Origin: Marinomonas ostreistagni
Lineage (GTDB): Bacteria > Pseudomonadota > Gammaproteobacteria > Pseudomonadales > Marinomonadaceae
Direction of reading: 5' to 3'
Assembly (NCBI RefSeq): GCF_016888445.1
Contig: NZ_JAFEKF010000001.1
Coordinates: 248,001-312,000, forward strand
DNA: 64,000 nucleotides
The position numbers and the translations under genes were made by a program. The notes below the pieces were generated by a model, which searched no databases, was not told the DNA's origin, and saw only the letters and a list, made by a program, of their open reading frames with translations. This document shows, piece by piece, positions 22,525 to 31,676 of this stretch (the stretch's first letter is position 1; every line of letters starts with the position of its first letter).

Positions 22525-22794
22525 ATGCAAATTACCAATTCTGGCGCGCTTAATTACGGCCAAATGGGCCTACAGCGCAGCCAAAATAATCTTGATCAAG
22601 CCAGTGCCCAAGTGGCGTCGGCCAGCACTCAGCTTGCCAGCGTCAATAACACTAATGGCACGACCAATGCTGGCGCTGAGATTCGCGATGGCTTAGTCAA
22701 TGCTAACATCAGTGAGCTTAATGCCAAGGCCAATGCTAAAGTGATTGGCGCTGCGGATGACATGCTGGGCACCCTGATCGACATTAAGGTTTAG
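22525..22794 (+). CDS. Flagellar rod/hook-like miniprotein
   Basis: 89 residues, ATG after GAGTGAGG. It is Asn/Ala/Ser-rich and without Cys or a signal peptide. The N-terminus (ALNYGQMGLQRSQNNLDQAS) resembles the amphipathic first helix of flagellar axial proteins. The last 25 residues (LNAKANAKVIGAADDMLGTL) resemble the C-terminal D0 helix of rod and hook proteins such as FlgC and FlgG. The large central domain of those proteins is missing. No other flagellar structural gene is nearby. The gene has a clear ribosome site and no frame damage, so it is probably real rather than a remnant. Function unknown. Confidence 0.6.
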   Translation: MQITNSGALNYGQMGLQRSQNNLDQASAQVASASTQLASVNNTNGTTNAGAEIRDGLVNANISELNAKANAKVIGAADDMLGTLIDIKV

Positions 22795-22800
22795 CGCCCG

Positions 22801-23139
22801 CTAGGCTTTTTTGACAAATTTAGCGGTAATATACATTTCCCCATGCCCATCGACTTTGCAGTCTAATTGATGGTCTTTGCCTTCACGAATGCGTTTGATC
22901 AGGGCCTTGGTGCCGATCTTAATGCCTTGGGAACTGCCTTTTACTTTCACATCTTTTGCTAACGTTACTTTATCGCCTTCTACAAGCAGTGTGCCATTGG
23001 CATCTTTGACGTTCAGTGCCTCATCGTCGGCATTAAGTTGATCTGGGTGCCATTCATAAGAACACATAGGACAGATAAAGTTTTCTTGATCTTGGTAAAC
23101 GTACTCTGAGGCACATTTAGGGCAGGGTGGTAAGGACAT
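22801..23139 (-). CDS. yjdM: PhnA/YjdM family zinc-ribbon protein
   Basis: 112 residues. The N-terminal zinc ribbon has two CxxC pairs (CPKCASEYVYQ ... CPMCSYEW). A small barrel domain follows (GDKVTLAKDVKVKGSSQGIK). The family was once called alkylphosphonate utilisation protein PhnA but is not part of the C-P lyase pathway; its role is uncertain. Convergent with the rod-like miniprotein gene, 6 bp apart. Confidence 0.93.
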   Translation of the reverse strand: MSLPPCPKCASEYVYQDQENFICPMCSYEWHPDQLNADDEALNVKDANGTLLVEGDKVTLAKDVKVKGSSQGIKIGTKALIKRIREGKDHQLDCKVDGHGEMYITAKFVKKA

Positions 23140-23295
23140 AGTGACTTCTTGTTGGTGTAAAAAGCGCCCAGTTTACTGTCATCACCTCACTAGGTGAAGC
23201 GCAATGCACGCTTTATTCATAGAGCATGGTTGTAATTGTGCCCAAGAGCCGCAAAAATGATGACGATTGATACGTTTATTAAGGAACTCAAGATT

Positions 23296-23943
23296 ATGAA
23301 AACCACTGTATTCAAGCTAGCTGGCGCAACGCTTTTGCTGACGTTAGCTGGTTGCCAGACCGCTTACTACAATGCTTTGGAAAAAGTAGGCATTGATAAA
23401 CGCGATATCTTGGTGGATCGTGTCGAAGATGTGCGCGATGGTCAAAAAGACAGTAAAGAAGAGTTTCAGTCGGCTTACGAGCGCTTGGTCGAATTGACAG
23501 GCTTTGAAGGCCAAGAATACGAAGAAGTATACTCTCAACTAAACAGCGACTATCAAGACAGTAAAAAGGCCGCTGAGCGTGTATCGAAGCAGATCGACGA
23601 TGTACAAGAAGTGGCAGAAGATCTTTTTGACGAGTGGCAAGACGAATTGGATATGTACACCAATGACCGTCTGCGTCGCTCAAGCCAAGCGAAATTAAAA
23701 GAGACTCAGCAACAATTCAACCAGTTGCTTCGTAGCATGCGTCAAGCTGAAGCGAAAATGGATCCGGTTTTAGCGACGCTCAACGACAACGTGCTGTACC
23801 TTAAACACAACCTTAATGCCGCGGCGATCAGCGCTATCAAAGGTGAATTTAACAGCCTGAAAACCGATATCTCTGGTTTGATCAATGAAATGAGCCAAGC
23901 GATCGACGAATCGGATGCGTTCATTGCCACCCTTAAGCAGTAA
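23296..23943 (+). CDS. DUF2959 family lipoprotein
   Basis: 215 residues from the ATG at 23296, chosen because it begins a lipoprotein signal (MKTTVFKLAGATLLLTLAGC) and has AAGGA about 10 bp upstream. Cys20 would be lipidated. The rest is a long, mostly helical, highly charged coiled-coil protein starting YYNALEKVGIDKRDILVDRV, characteristic of DUF2959. It is probably a periplasmic or membrane-anchored helical protein of unknown role. It ends before a long perfect hairpin. Confidence 0.88.
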   Translation: MKTTVFKLAGATLLLTLAGCQTAYYNALEKVGIDKRDILVDRVEDVRDGQKDSKEEFQSAYERLVELTGFEGQEYEEVYSQLNSDYQDSKKAAERVSKQIDDVQEVAEDLFDEWQDELDMYTNDRLRRSSQAKLKETQQQFNQLLRSMRQAEAKMDPVLATLNDNVLYLKHNLNAAAISAIKGEFNSLKTDISGLINEMSQAIDESDAFIATLKQ

Positions 23944-23963
23944 GGGTTAAGAGATTGAGGGTA

Positions 23964-23994
23964 ACGCAGTAGCAAGCTTGGCTTGCTACTGCGT
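23964..23994. terminator. Fourteen-base-pair perfect hairpin between convergent genes
   Basis: ACGCAGTAGCAAGC (23964-23977) pairs fully with GCTTGCTACTGCGT (23981-23994) around a TTG loop. It lies between the DUF2959 gene and rluA. There is no long T run on either strand, so it may be a bidirectional terminator, an mRNA-stabilising stem or a dispersed repeat. Confidence 0.6.
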
Positions 23995-23995
23995 C

Positions 23996-24613
23996 TTAAA
24001 ATGGACAGGGTGCGACGAACTTTACCCAAGCGTTAGTGAAAGGGTGAAAAAACTCTACTCGATAAGCATGTAATAATAGGCGCTCATCTTCATGGGTAGG
24101 CTCACAATCATAAAACTCGTCGCCTAAGATTGGATGACCTAGGCTTTGCATGTGTACCCTAAGCTGATGCGAGCGGCCAGTAATGGGTTTGAGACTAACC
24201 CGTGTGTGACCATCTTCATAACCTAGTGGCGTCCACTGGGTGATGGCATCTTTGCCCCACTGTGTGCAGATCATTTGTCGCGGACGGCGCTCCCAATCAC
24301 AGCGTAAAGGTTTACGCACCTCTCCCCATTGACCTTGCAGTTGGCCGCGTACGATAGCGCGGTATTCTTTTTGCACATGGCGCTCACGAAACTGTGCGTA
24401 CATGCGCTTTTGGCACTCCAAACTGCGCGCAATCAAGATGAGTCCTGATGTGGCATAGTCCAGACGATGGATGGCATGGGCTTCGCCAAATAAGGTTTGT
24501 GCCCGTGTCACAATTGAATCGTGTTTATCTGCGCCCCGACCAGGCACAGATAAACATTTGGCGGGCTTATTAACGACGACCAACCATTCGTCTTGGTACA
24601 AGATGTCTAGCAC
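23996..24613 (-). CDS. rluA: RluA family pseudouridine synthase
   Basis: 205 residues. The catalytic motif HRLDYATSGLILIA carries the active-site Asp, and further family blocks are present (GRSHQLRVHMQSLGHPILGD). There is no S4 domain, as in dual-specificity RluA, which modifies U746 of 23S rRNA and U32 of several tRNAs. It lies 8 bp downstream of rapA, as in E. coli, which supports the rluA assignment over other RluA-family members. Confidence 0.9.
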   Translation of the reverse strand: MLDILYQDEWLVVVNKPAKCLSVPGRGADKHDSIVTRAQTLFGEAHAIHRLDYATSGLILIARSLECQKRMYAQFRERHVQKEYRAIVRGQLQGQWGEVRKPLRCDWERRPRQMICTQWGKDAITQWTPLGYEDGHTRVSLKPITGRSHQLRVHMQSLGHPILGDEFYDCEPTHEDERLLLHAYRVEFFHPFTNAWVKFVAPCPF

Positions 24614-24621
24614 GTGACGCG

Positions 24622-27453
24622 TTACTCAGGCTTAGTCGTCAAGATAATACGAATGCCATCCAAACGGATTTGGTGCTCATCAATGCGCGCCAAGCCTTCT
24701 TCAAGATTGCTCTCGAATTCGGCAATGTGCTCGTCCTTGATGGCCGGGTTTTGTTGCTGTAGCTCGCGTAAGCGATCAATCTCTGCCTGCCATTTGCGCT
24801 GATAAGTCTCTTTCGCTGCATGGACCGTTGGTCGTGCTTGGTCCTGAGCGCTAAGCTGGTGCGCTTGCAAGATGTCTAAAAGCTGAGTACGCAACGCGGC
24901 GACCCACTGCTCGGCCACTCGGTTTGGCACGCCTTTAAGCTTTTCGGCCCATTTTTCTGGCGTAAATTGACCGTGCAAGAACTTGCCATTGGCATCTGAA
25001 AGCTGCCAAATCGGCGTCATAGGCAGAGATTGCGCAAGTTTCAAACGCGCATGGCCGCTGGTTTCAATGACGAACATACTTTCGACCAGTACGGTGCCTT
25101 CTGGCAGGGCGGCAATCGGTAAAATCGCAGATGTCAGCTTGCCTGAGTCAAAGCCTTGTACTTCATCCATCAGCATGGTGATAAGCGGGTGCTCCCAAGT
25201 CGCGAAGGCGACATCTTCACGCTGACTTGCTTGGCGGCGATCCAGCATCAAGGTTTTGCCTTCTTCTTCGATCCCCGGTAGCGCTTCAAGCATCATATCT
25301 GTCGAAGGGCGAATGAACCAAGACCCAAGCTCTGGCACATCGTTTAGACACTCGGCGTGAATGTTAAACGCATGGGTCACTTGTTCGATGTATTCGTGCA
25401 GGCCATGAGTTTCTTCGTCTTGAATCTGATCAATCAGTGCTTGAGCAATAGCAGGACGGCACGATGATAGCTCTAATAGACGGTTACGTCCTTCTTCCAT
25501 TTGTTTGAGCAAGGCTTCATGGTAGATGTGCGCTTCGTCTAAAAGAGCATCATCTTCATCACTGCCGTACAAGAATGCTTGCAGTTGCTCTTGGAAGGCA
25601 GATTTGACTTTGTCACCTGAGCCTGTGGTGCGATTAAACGCATTTAGAGCGAGGTGATACCACTTGTATAGGCGCTCTTGAACACTGTTTTCCAAGTACG
25701 GCACGTGGATTTGTACAGTATTGCGTTGACCAAGGCGGTCGAGACGACCAATACGCTGCTCGAGCAAATCTGGGTGCTCAGGCAGGTCGTACATCACTAA
25801 GTTGTGGCTAAACTGGAAGTTACGACCTTCACTACCGATTTCTGAGCAGACCAATACTTGTGCACCTGCCGGGTCAGCAAAGTAGGCCGCAGCACGATCA
25901 CGGTGAATCAATGGCATCTGTTCATGGAAGTCGGCACTTTGGAAACCTGCAAACGTCAGTTGATCATTCAGCCATTGCGCCATATCGGCGGTATGACAAA
26001 TAACCAGAACCTTACTGCCAACTTTTTGATCGCCTAAGAATTCTTTTAGCCATTCCCAGCGAGGGTCTTGTTCCCAGTGACCTTCGTTGACCTGTGATTC
26101 AGGTAGTACATGATGGGCTGAGCTCTCAGCATAGGTGTCGTTATTGGCCAGTGGGTAAACATTAAGATTACGCTCTGGGAAACCACCAATGGCGGCACGT
26201 GTATTACGGAACATTTCGCGGCCCGTGCCATGGCGGTCGATTAGCCAGTTGACGGCGTCGCCAGCGGCTTGTGCTTGTTTGGCTTTATCATCGCTAGACA
26301 GCTCGACAAACCAATCTTTGGCTTGCACGTCGTGCGCGTAATCAGCAAACACATCGGACCAATCCAGATCAGCCAGGTTATTGTTCGCATCGGTGTAAGG
26401 CAGTAATTGCTCCGCCAGCTCAGCGGCCTTTTTGAACTCAGCCTGTTGTGCTTGGTACACCTCAAAGCTGTGGTAGTGCTCTGGATCGAGTAGCTGTAAG
26501 CGCGAGAAGTGTTCACGCTCGCCCGTTTGCTCAGGGGTTGCACTAAGTAGTAATACCGACTCGGTCGACATGGCTAGGTGCTGTACCAGTTGGTAAGCAA
26601 TGCTTGGGGTCTCTGGGTCCCACTCAAGGTGGTGAGCCTCATCGACAATCACCATATCCCACTCAGAGGCCAGCATGTGCTTGGCGGCTTTGCCATTGGT
26701 AGAGACGAAATCAATCGGCGCAATCACAAAGGGTTGGGCGTCAAATGGATTGTCGTCACCTTCCATAAAGTCTTCGTAGACGGTTTCGTTGATCAAGGTG
26801 AACGGCTGGTTAAAGCGGCGCAACATTTCTACCAACCACTGATGCTGTAAGTTGGTTGGCGTCAAAATCAGTGCCCGCTCAGATAAGCCATTTAGCACGC
26901 GGTGGTGCAGGATCAGACCCGCTTCTAGGGTTTTACCCATACCGACTTCATCACACAGCAAGGCGCGCGCTTCAGGACGTTTGGCGATGTCATGAGCAAG
27001 ATAAATTTGGTGAGGCAGCAGTTCTGCCTTAAGGCCCATCAGACCTCGCACTGGGCTGGCGGCATGGATGGCTTGATGCTCAAGGGTTTTACGACGCAGG
27101 TCAAACCACATACGACGCGCAGGCGATAACGCTAAAATAGCATCAAGCTCGTTTTTATCGTTGCGTGGGAACTGGATCTCGGACTCGTCGACCCATTCAT
27201 CACCGATGCGGTATTCCATCAGTTCGTCAAATTCACGTACTTCTTCGACGATGTGTGGTTCGTCTTCAAATATCAATTGATCGCCAACCGTTAGGGTGCG
27301 GCGCACTAGGCTGGTTTGCGAGACGGCATAGTTGCGCTCAGTCTCGGCATCAGAAAAGTACAAGACAAAGGATTTTGGCTGTAAATCAATAATAATGCCG
27401 ATGCCTAGCTGAGGCTCGTTCCGGCTGCTCCAACGTTGTCCAATTTGGTACAT
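24622..27453 (-). CDS. rapA: RNA polymerase-associated ATPase RapA
   Basis: 943 residues, close to E. coli RapA (968). N-terminal Tudor-like segment (IGQRWSSRNEPQLGIGI), then a Swi2/Snf2 ATPase core with Walker A DEVGMGKTLEAG and DEAH box IVDEAHHLEW. The helicase C half contains SEIGSEGRNFQF and QRIGRLDRLGQ, followed by RapA-specific spacer and C-terminal domains. It recycles RNA polymerase from post-termination complexes. It begins 2 bp after the yigZ stop and is followed by rluA. Confidence 0.97.
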   Translation of the reverse strand: MYQIGQRWSSRNEPQLGIGIIIDLQPKSFVLYFSDAETERNYAVSQTSLVRRTLTVGDQLIFEDEPHIVEEVREFDELMEYRIGDEWVDESEIQFPRNDKNELDAILALSPARRMWFDLRRKTLEHQAIHAASPVRGLMGLKAELLPHQIYLAHDIAKRPEARALLCDEVGMGKTLEAGLILHHRVLNGLSERALILTPTNLQHQWLVEMLRRFNQPFTLINETVYEDFMEGDDNPFDAQPFVIAPIDFVSTNGKAAKHMLASEWDMVIVDEAHHLEWDPETPSIAYQLVQHLAMSTESVLLLSATPEQTGEREHFSRLQLLDPEHYHSFEVYQAQQAEFKKAAELAEQLLPYTDANNNLADLDWSDVFADYAHDVQAKDWFVELSSDDKAKQAQAAGDAVNWLIDRHGTGREMFRNTRAAIGGFPERNLNVYPLANNDTYAESSAHHVLPESQVNEGHWEQDPRWEWLKEFLGDQKVGSKVLVICHTADMAQWLNDQLTFAGFQSADFHEQMPLIHRDRAAAYFADPAGAQVLVCSEIGSEGRNFQFSHNLVMYDLPEHPDLLEQRIGRLDRLGQRNTVQIHVPYLENSVQERLYKWYHLALNAFNRTTGSGDKVKSAFQEQLQAFLYGSDEDDALLDEAHIYHEALLKQMEEGRNRLLELSSCRPAIAQALIDQIQDEETHGLHEYIEQVTHAFNIHAECLNDVPELGSWFIRPSTDMMLEALPGIEEEGKTLMLDRRQASQREDVAFATWEHPLITMLMDEVQGFDSGKLTSAILPIAALPEGTVLVESMFVIETSGHARLKLAQSLPMTPIWQLSDANGKFLHGQFTPEKWAEKLKGVPNRVAEQWVAALRTQLLDILQAHQLSAQDQARPTVHAAKETYQRKWQAEIDRLRELQQQNPAIKDEHIAEFESNLEEGLARIDEHQIRLDGIRIILTTKPE

Positions 27454-27455
27454 AA

Positions 27456-28073
27456 CTACTCTTTGTCGTTTTCAATAATCGTGATATTGCCCTGACACAT
27501 GTCGATCAAGGCCTGTCGTTGTTCTGGCCACGTGCGTTCGATGACCGCAAGCGTGAGCTCAATCTCGGCTGAGTATTGTTTGTCTTCTATTTCTATATCG
27601 CTACTGTCGAGCCAATATTCAACCTTACCTAACATAGGGTAGGCGATTTTTATGGCAACGCTTTGACGCGGGTAAATTTCTTGCCATTCAAGTTGCGTTA
27701 ACGCTTCTTGAGTGGCTTGGCTGTAGGCGCGTACTAAGCCACCAGCACCCAGCTTGATGCCACCGAAGTAGCGTGTGACCACTACGGTGATCTCGCCAAA
27801 GTTGGAATGCTGTAGCACGTTTAACATGGGTTTGCCGGCGGTGCCTTTGGGCTCGCCGTCATCGCTTTGGTCCCAAAGGTGTACGTTGTTTGGTGCGCCG
27901 GCGACAAACGCCCAACAGTTGTGGTTCGCGTCTGGGTAGCGTTGGTTCATGTCCGCGATAAATGCCTTCGCTTCATCGCGACCACGGGTGCGACGAATCG
28001 TGGTAATGAACTGGCTATTCTTAATTTCCAGATCAAAGCGCTGTTCGTGTGTTGGGCTCTGGTAGTAATCCAT
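27456..28073 (-). CDS. yigZ: YigZ/IMPACT family protein
   Basis: 205 residues with the UPF0029/IMPACT N-terminal domain (TIRRTRGRDEAKAFI, DQSDDGEPKGTAGKPML, VVVTRYFGGIKLGAGGLVRAY) and a small C-terminal domain. The family is related to eukaryotic IMPACT; the bacterial role is not settled. First gene of the yigZ-rapA-rluA operon, divergent from rmuC. Confidence 0.95.
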   Translation of the reverse strand: MDYYQSPTHEQRFDLEIKNSQFITTIRRTRGRDEAKAFIADMNQRYPDANHNCWAFVAGAPNNVHLWDQSDDGEPKGTAGKPMLNVLQHSNFGEITVVVTRYFGGIKLGAGGLVRAYSQATQEALTQLEWQEIYPRQSVAIKIAYPMLGKVEYWLDSSDIEIEDKQYSAEIELTLAVIERTWPEQRQALIDMCQGNITIIENDKE

Positions 28074-28170
28074 GTAAACTTTGCTTAACGGTTGAATTTC
28101 AAAAGTTCTTGTTTTTAAACGTTCTTTTCAATGTAGTACTTTTTAAATAGTAAAGTGGCGGGTTAGATAA

Positions 28171-29469
28171 ATGACAGACTGGCTTCAACAATCTGTGTGG
28201 ATTGCTTTGGGATGTGTGATTGGTGTTGCTGTCGCGACCGCCATTGCGGGGGCTATTGTACAGAGAATCCGCCATAAGTGGCAGGTAGAGCATGAAAATT
28301 CTGTGCAGCAGATCCAAACCCTACGTCAGCAGCTTGAGTACACTCAGCAAGAGGTGCACCAGCTGGAAAAAGAAGCTCTAACCTTAGAGCAACAATTTGC
28401 CTCTGCCCAAGAGATTTGGCAGCAAAAAGAGCAGTTTTTAGAGCAACAACAGCGTCAAAATGAAGCCCAATTTAAGCAGCTCGCTCAAGAAGTTATGCAG
28501 CAGCAGGGCGCCCGTCTCGCCACTGAAAATGAGCGCCAGTTAAGCGCGTTGTTATCACCGCTTGGCCAGCAAATACAGCAATTTCAGCAGCGCGTCGAAA
28601 AAAGCTACGATCAAGAAGCTCGAGAGCGTTTTTCATTGGTGCGTGAGATTAAAAATTTACAGCAGTTAAATCAGCGCATTAGCGACGATGCGGTGAGTTT
28701 GACGCAAGCACTTAAAGGCCAAAATAAAGTCCAAGGTGGCTGGGGCGAGGTAATTTTAGAGCGTATTCTGGAGCGCTCTGGTCTGGAAAAGGGCCGTGAA
28801 TATGATGTTCAGGTGTCATTAAACAACGAAGAAGGTAAACGGTATCAGCCGGATGTCATTGTGCATCTGCCAGACAACAAGCAAATCATTATCGACTCTA
28901 AGATGGTGTTGGTTAGCTATCTTGCCTATGTCGAAGCAGAGGATGAGCAGACGAAACAGCAGGCACTGCGTCAGCATCTAGAGGCGATTCGCCGCCACAT
29001 GAAAGAGTTGAGTGGTAAAAATTACCATGATCTCAAGGGCGTCGAGTCGCTTGATTTTGTCATCATGTTTATCCCGATCGAAGCGGCTTATGGGCTAGCG
29101 CTACAAGCTGAAAATGGCTTGTTCACCGAGGCGTTTGAACACAACATTATCATCACCGGTCCATCCAATTTATTGGCGACTTTACGTACCGTACAAAACA
29201 TTTGGCGTAATGAAAAACAAAGCCAAAATGCCATCGAAATTGCCCGTCAAGCAGGTGCTATGTATGACAAATTTGCCGGGTTTGTTAGCGACATGGATGA
29301 CATTGGCGGACGTATTGATGCGCTGTCACGCAGTCATGAACAAGCGATGAAAAAACTCTCGGTAGGGCGTGGTAACTTAATGAGCCGAGCTGAACGCTTG
29401 CGGCTAATGGGAGCGAAAACCAATAAACAGCTCTCGCTCCCAGAAGATGAAGATGACACAGAAGATTAA
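28171..29469 (+). CDS. rmuC: DNA recombination protein RmuC
   Basis: 432 residues. One N-terminal membrane helix (about 10-30), a Gln-rich coiled coil (about 40-180) and the nuclease-like RmuC domain (QGGWGEVILERILE, VIVHLPDNKQIIIDSKMVL). RmuC limits inversion rearrangements at short inverted repeats. The membrane anchor and coiled coil are normal for the family. Its last codons overlap the convergent transporter gene by 4 bp. Confidence 0.95.
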   Translation: MTDWLQQSVWIALGCVIGVAVATAIAGAIVQRIRHKWQVEHENSVQQIQTLRQQLEYTQQEVHQLEKEALTLEQQFASAQEIWQQKEQFLEQQQRQNEAQFKQLAQEVMQQQGARLATENERQLSALLSPLGQQIQQFQQRVEKSYDQEARERFSLVREIKNLQQLNQRISDDAVSLTQALKGQNKVQGGWGEVILERILERSGLEKGREYDVQVSLNNEEGKRYQPDVIVHLPDNKQIIIDSKMVLVSYLAYVEAEDEQTKQQALRQHLEAIRRHMKELSGKNYHDLKGVESLDFVIMFIPIEAAYGLALQAENGLFTEAFEHNIIITGPSNLLATLRTVQNIWRNEKQSQNAIEIARQAGAMYDKFAGFVSDMDDIGGRIDALSRSHEQAMKKLSVGRGNLMSRAERLRLMGAKTNKQLSLPEDEDDTED

Positions 29470-30626
29470 TCGAACTCCCAACGTACCTTAGGATCGGTGC
29501 CGTAAGGGATATTTTGCATGTCCATGAGGATGCTTTGGGATAGGCGCTCATAGTCTTGGGACGGCGCCAATTTGGCCTTGGCAATTAAGTGAATGTAGAG
29601 CGTACGATCGAGATAGTGTAGCTGCGTAGCGTCAAGATCCAAGTACTCACGGTGACTGCGCAGCATAAAGCCAAGATCAGCCAGCACTTGATCTCGTGCG
29701 GGTAACTTCAACGCTGGCGGTTTGCCTTGATGGCTGTCAGCCTGAGTATCTGATTGGATATGATCGTCTGTATCTACATGCACCATGACATCTTGCACAT
29801 TGGGATGTGCCTGTTTGATGGTGTAAACCACAAGATCACTCAAGTAATGCCCTTCACTGACGGTGGCATGAGCGGGCACGTGAATGTGCATATCTAAGAA
29901 AATCTTGCCGGCCATGGAGCGGGCACGTACATCGTGTGGCGCCATTACATGTTTAAGCTGATCTGCTGTGGCTTTAATGTGCTCAATAGTTTTAGGGTCT
30001 GGAGAGGTGTCCACCAGCTCTGCTAAATTCTCCCAGATCATCTCAACGGCGATTTTACCGATCAAAATACCGACAATCACAGAAGCGACTTGGTCAGCCC
30101 AAGCGTAGCCAAAATAGACCCCGACTAAACCTGCCAGTACCGCCACAGACGACAAGGCGTCGCTGCGGCTGTGCCAAGCGTTAGCGATCAAGAGTTTACT
30201 GCCGATTTGTTTGCCGGCGCGATGGGTGTAATGGAAAATAGCTTCTTTAACAATCAGTGTCAGGATCACCGCCGCCACGCCATACCAAGTAGCCACTGGT
30301 TGTGTGTCGGCATTAAACGCTTCAAACACAATGCCGGTCGCCACCACGATCAGTACGACGCCTAAAATTACTGTCGTTAGCGTTTCAAAGCGTAGGTGGC
30401 CGTAGGGGTGTTTTTGATCAGGCGCTTGGCGGGCATTACTTGAAGCAATATAGACAAATACATCGGTGACTAAGTCCGATAATGAGTGGATACCATCCGC
30501 CACCAGCGCTTGGGATTGTGAGAAGAGGCCAGCGATGATTTTCAAAACCCCGAGTAGCGCATCCCAAATTGCACCGACTACGGTAACTCGTTGAGCTATT
30601 TGCGTTTCTTGTTTCAAGTTTGACAT
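29466..30626 (-). CDS. Cation diffusion facilitator transporter with an extra C-terminal region
   Basis: 386 residues. Six membrane helices in the first 210 carry the metal-site motifs (DGIHSLSDLVTD in TM2, HSRSDALSS in TM5). A cytoplasmic CTD follows, containing FLDMHIHVPAHATVSEGH and HVDTDDH. These transporters export Zn2+, Fe2+, Mn2+ or Co2+ by proton antiport. Relatives such as FieF end near residue 300. Here a linker and a further ~80 residues (LHYLDRTLYIHLIAKAKLAP) look like a second, ligand-poor CTD copy. Metal specificity cannot be read. Confidence 0.92.
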   Translation of the reverse strand: MSNLKQETQIAQRVTVVGAIWDALLGVLKIIAGLFSQSQALVADGIHSLSDLVTDVFVYIASSNARQAPDQKHPYGHLRFETLTTVILGVVLIVVATGIVFEAFNADTQPVATWYGVAAVILTLIVKEAIFHYTHRAGKQIGSKLLIANAWHSRSDALSSVAVLAGLVGVYFGYAWADQVASVIVGILIGKIAVEMIWENLAELVDTSPDPKTIEHIKATADQLKHVMAPHDVRARSMAGKIFLDMHIHVPAHATVSEGHYLSDLVVYTIKQAHPNVQDVMVHVDTDDHIQSDTQADSHQGKPPALKLPARDQVLADLGFMLRSHREYLDLDATQLHYLDRTLYIHLIAKAKLAPSQDYERLSQSILMDMQNIPYGTDPKVRWEFD

Positions 30627-30770
30627 GTTTGAGTGTTCCGAGTGAGCCTAACTGTGAAAAACTATCGTGTCAGAGTGTTGCAAAAAAGGGGCGTTAACCA
30701 GCTTTGCCAGAGGTTCTCTGGCGTCGCCGCTGTTCTCCCCAGTGTTATCCACCTAAACTGTGGAAAAGTC

Positions 30771-31673
30771 TTAGTCGTCAGCGATTTCAAACCACTGTTG
30801 GTAAGATTCAAAGAACTCGCGTACGGTTAAAGACATGAGGGCAAAGTTAGCATCCATATCGGATAAGTCGCCGCCTTGTGAATCGTTAAATGCAGACTCT
30901 TTAAGGGTGTCGTCGAATTTTACTTTTTTCAAGGTAAGGTCATCATTTAGCACAAATGACATCTTGTCGGTCCAGCGTAGAGCTAGGTTTTTGACGGTCA
31001 TGCCTTGTTCTAGGTGGCGTGTGACATCCTCAGAAAGTGGCTCCAATGACTTAAAACGGATCTTGGCACGATCTTCCGAGTTGTCTTGAATTTCGCACTC
31101 ATCGCCACTTTCGAGGCTCGCGGGTAGCTCATTTTTCATGAGCCAATCAGTCATCAGTGATGCGGGTGATACTTGCGCTTGCAGCGGCACCATTGGGAAG
31201 CTGCCCAAGGTGGTTTGCAACAGTTTGAATAGCTGCTCGGTCATGCCAGCGTTGGTGCTGTTTAAGACCAGTAGTTTGGCTTTTAGGTCGATGTAAGCCC
31301 AGATATCAGAGCGTTTCGAAAATGCACGCGGACGTAATGTAAACACCAACTCTTCTTTCATGTCGGCTTTTTCTTTACGGCCCACTTTGCGCCCTTCGAC
31401 CAACTCGATTTCAGCTACCTTAGTTTCAAGTTCTTCACGCACGACAGCGGTAGGTAGGACTTTTTCTTCTTTGCCAGCGCGGATCAATAAGCAGTGATTG
31501 GTCGCAACGCTCCATTGCTCGCTGTTACGAATGAGTGGCAGCCAGCCAAAGGTGAATTCTTCTTGCGAGCCACAGTCCCTTAGAGGGTACTCAGGTAGCT
31601 TGCTGATTAACTCATTGCTGCTGAACGTTTCCGTGTCTTTAAGCTGGAAAATCTGTAAATTTTTAAACCACAT
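30771..31673 (-). CDS. rdgC: Recombination-associated protein RdgC
   Basis: 300 residues, beginning MWFKNLQIFQLKD with FTFGWLPL following, as in RdgC throughout. RdgC forms a ring-shaped dimer around double-stranded DNA and inhibits RecA filament formation. It lies 3 bp downstream of tdk. The 144-bp gap to the CDF gene holds no gene. Confidence 0.96.
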   Translation of the reverse strand: MWFKNLQIFQLKDTETFSSNELISKLPEYPLRDCGSQEEFTFGWLPLIRNSEQWSVATNHCLLIRAGKEEKVLPTAVVREELETKVAEIELVEGRKVGRKEKADMKEELVFTLRPRAFSKRSDIWAYIDLKAKLLVLNSTNAGMTEQLFKLLQTTLGSFPMVPLQAQVSPASLMTDWLMKNELPASLESGDECEIQDNSEDRAKIRFKSLEPLSEDVTRHLEQGMTVKNLALRWTDKMSFVLNDDLTLKKVKFDDTLKESAFNDSQGGDLSDMDANFALMSLTVREFFESYQQWFEIADD

Positions 31674-31676
31674 ACC

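Noticed and set aside
30707-30721. CCAGAG/CTCTGG stem in the rdgC-CDF gap
   Set aside because: Six base pairs only; the T run does not follow directly on the minus strand.
30745-30767. DnaA-box-like TTATCCACC (30745-30753) with a nearby TGTGGAAAA
   Set aside because: Only one or two near matches without AT-rich unwinding sequence or dnaA/dnaN/gidA neighbours. Not an origin.
30633-30830. 65-codon plus-strand frame between the CDF gene and rdgC
   Set aside because: Overlaps the end of rdgC, no ribosome site or recognisable features.
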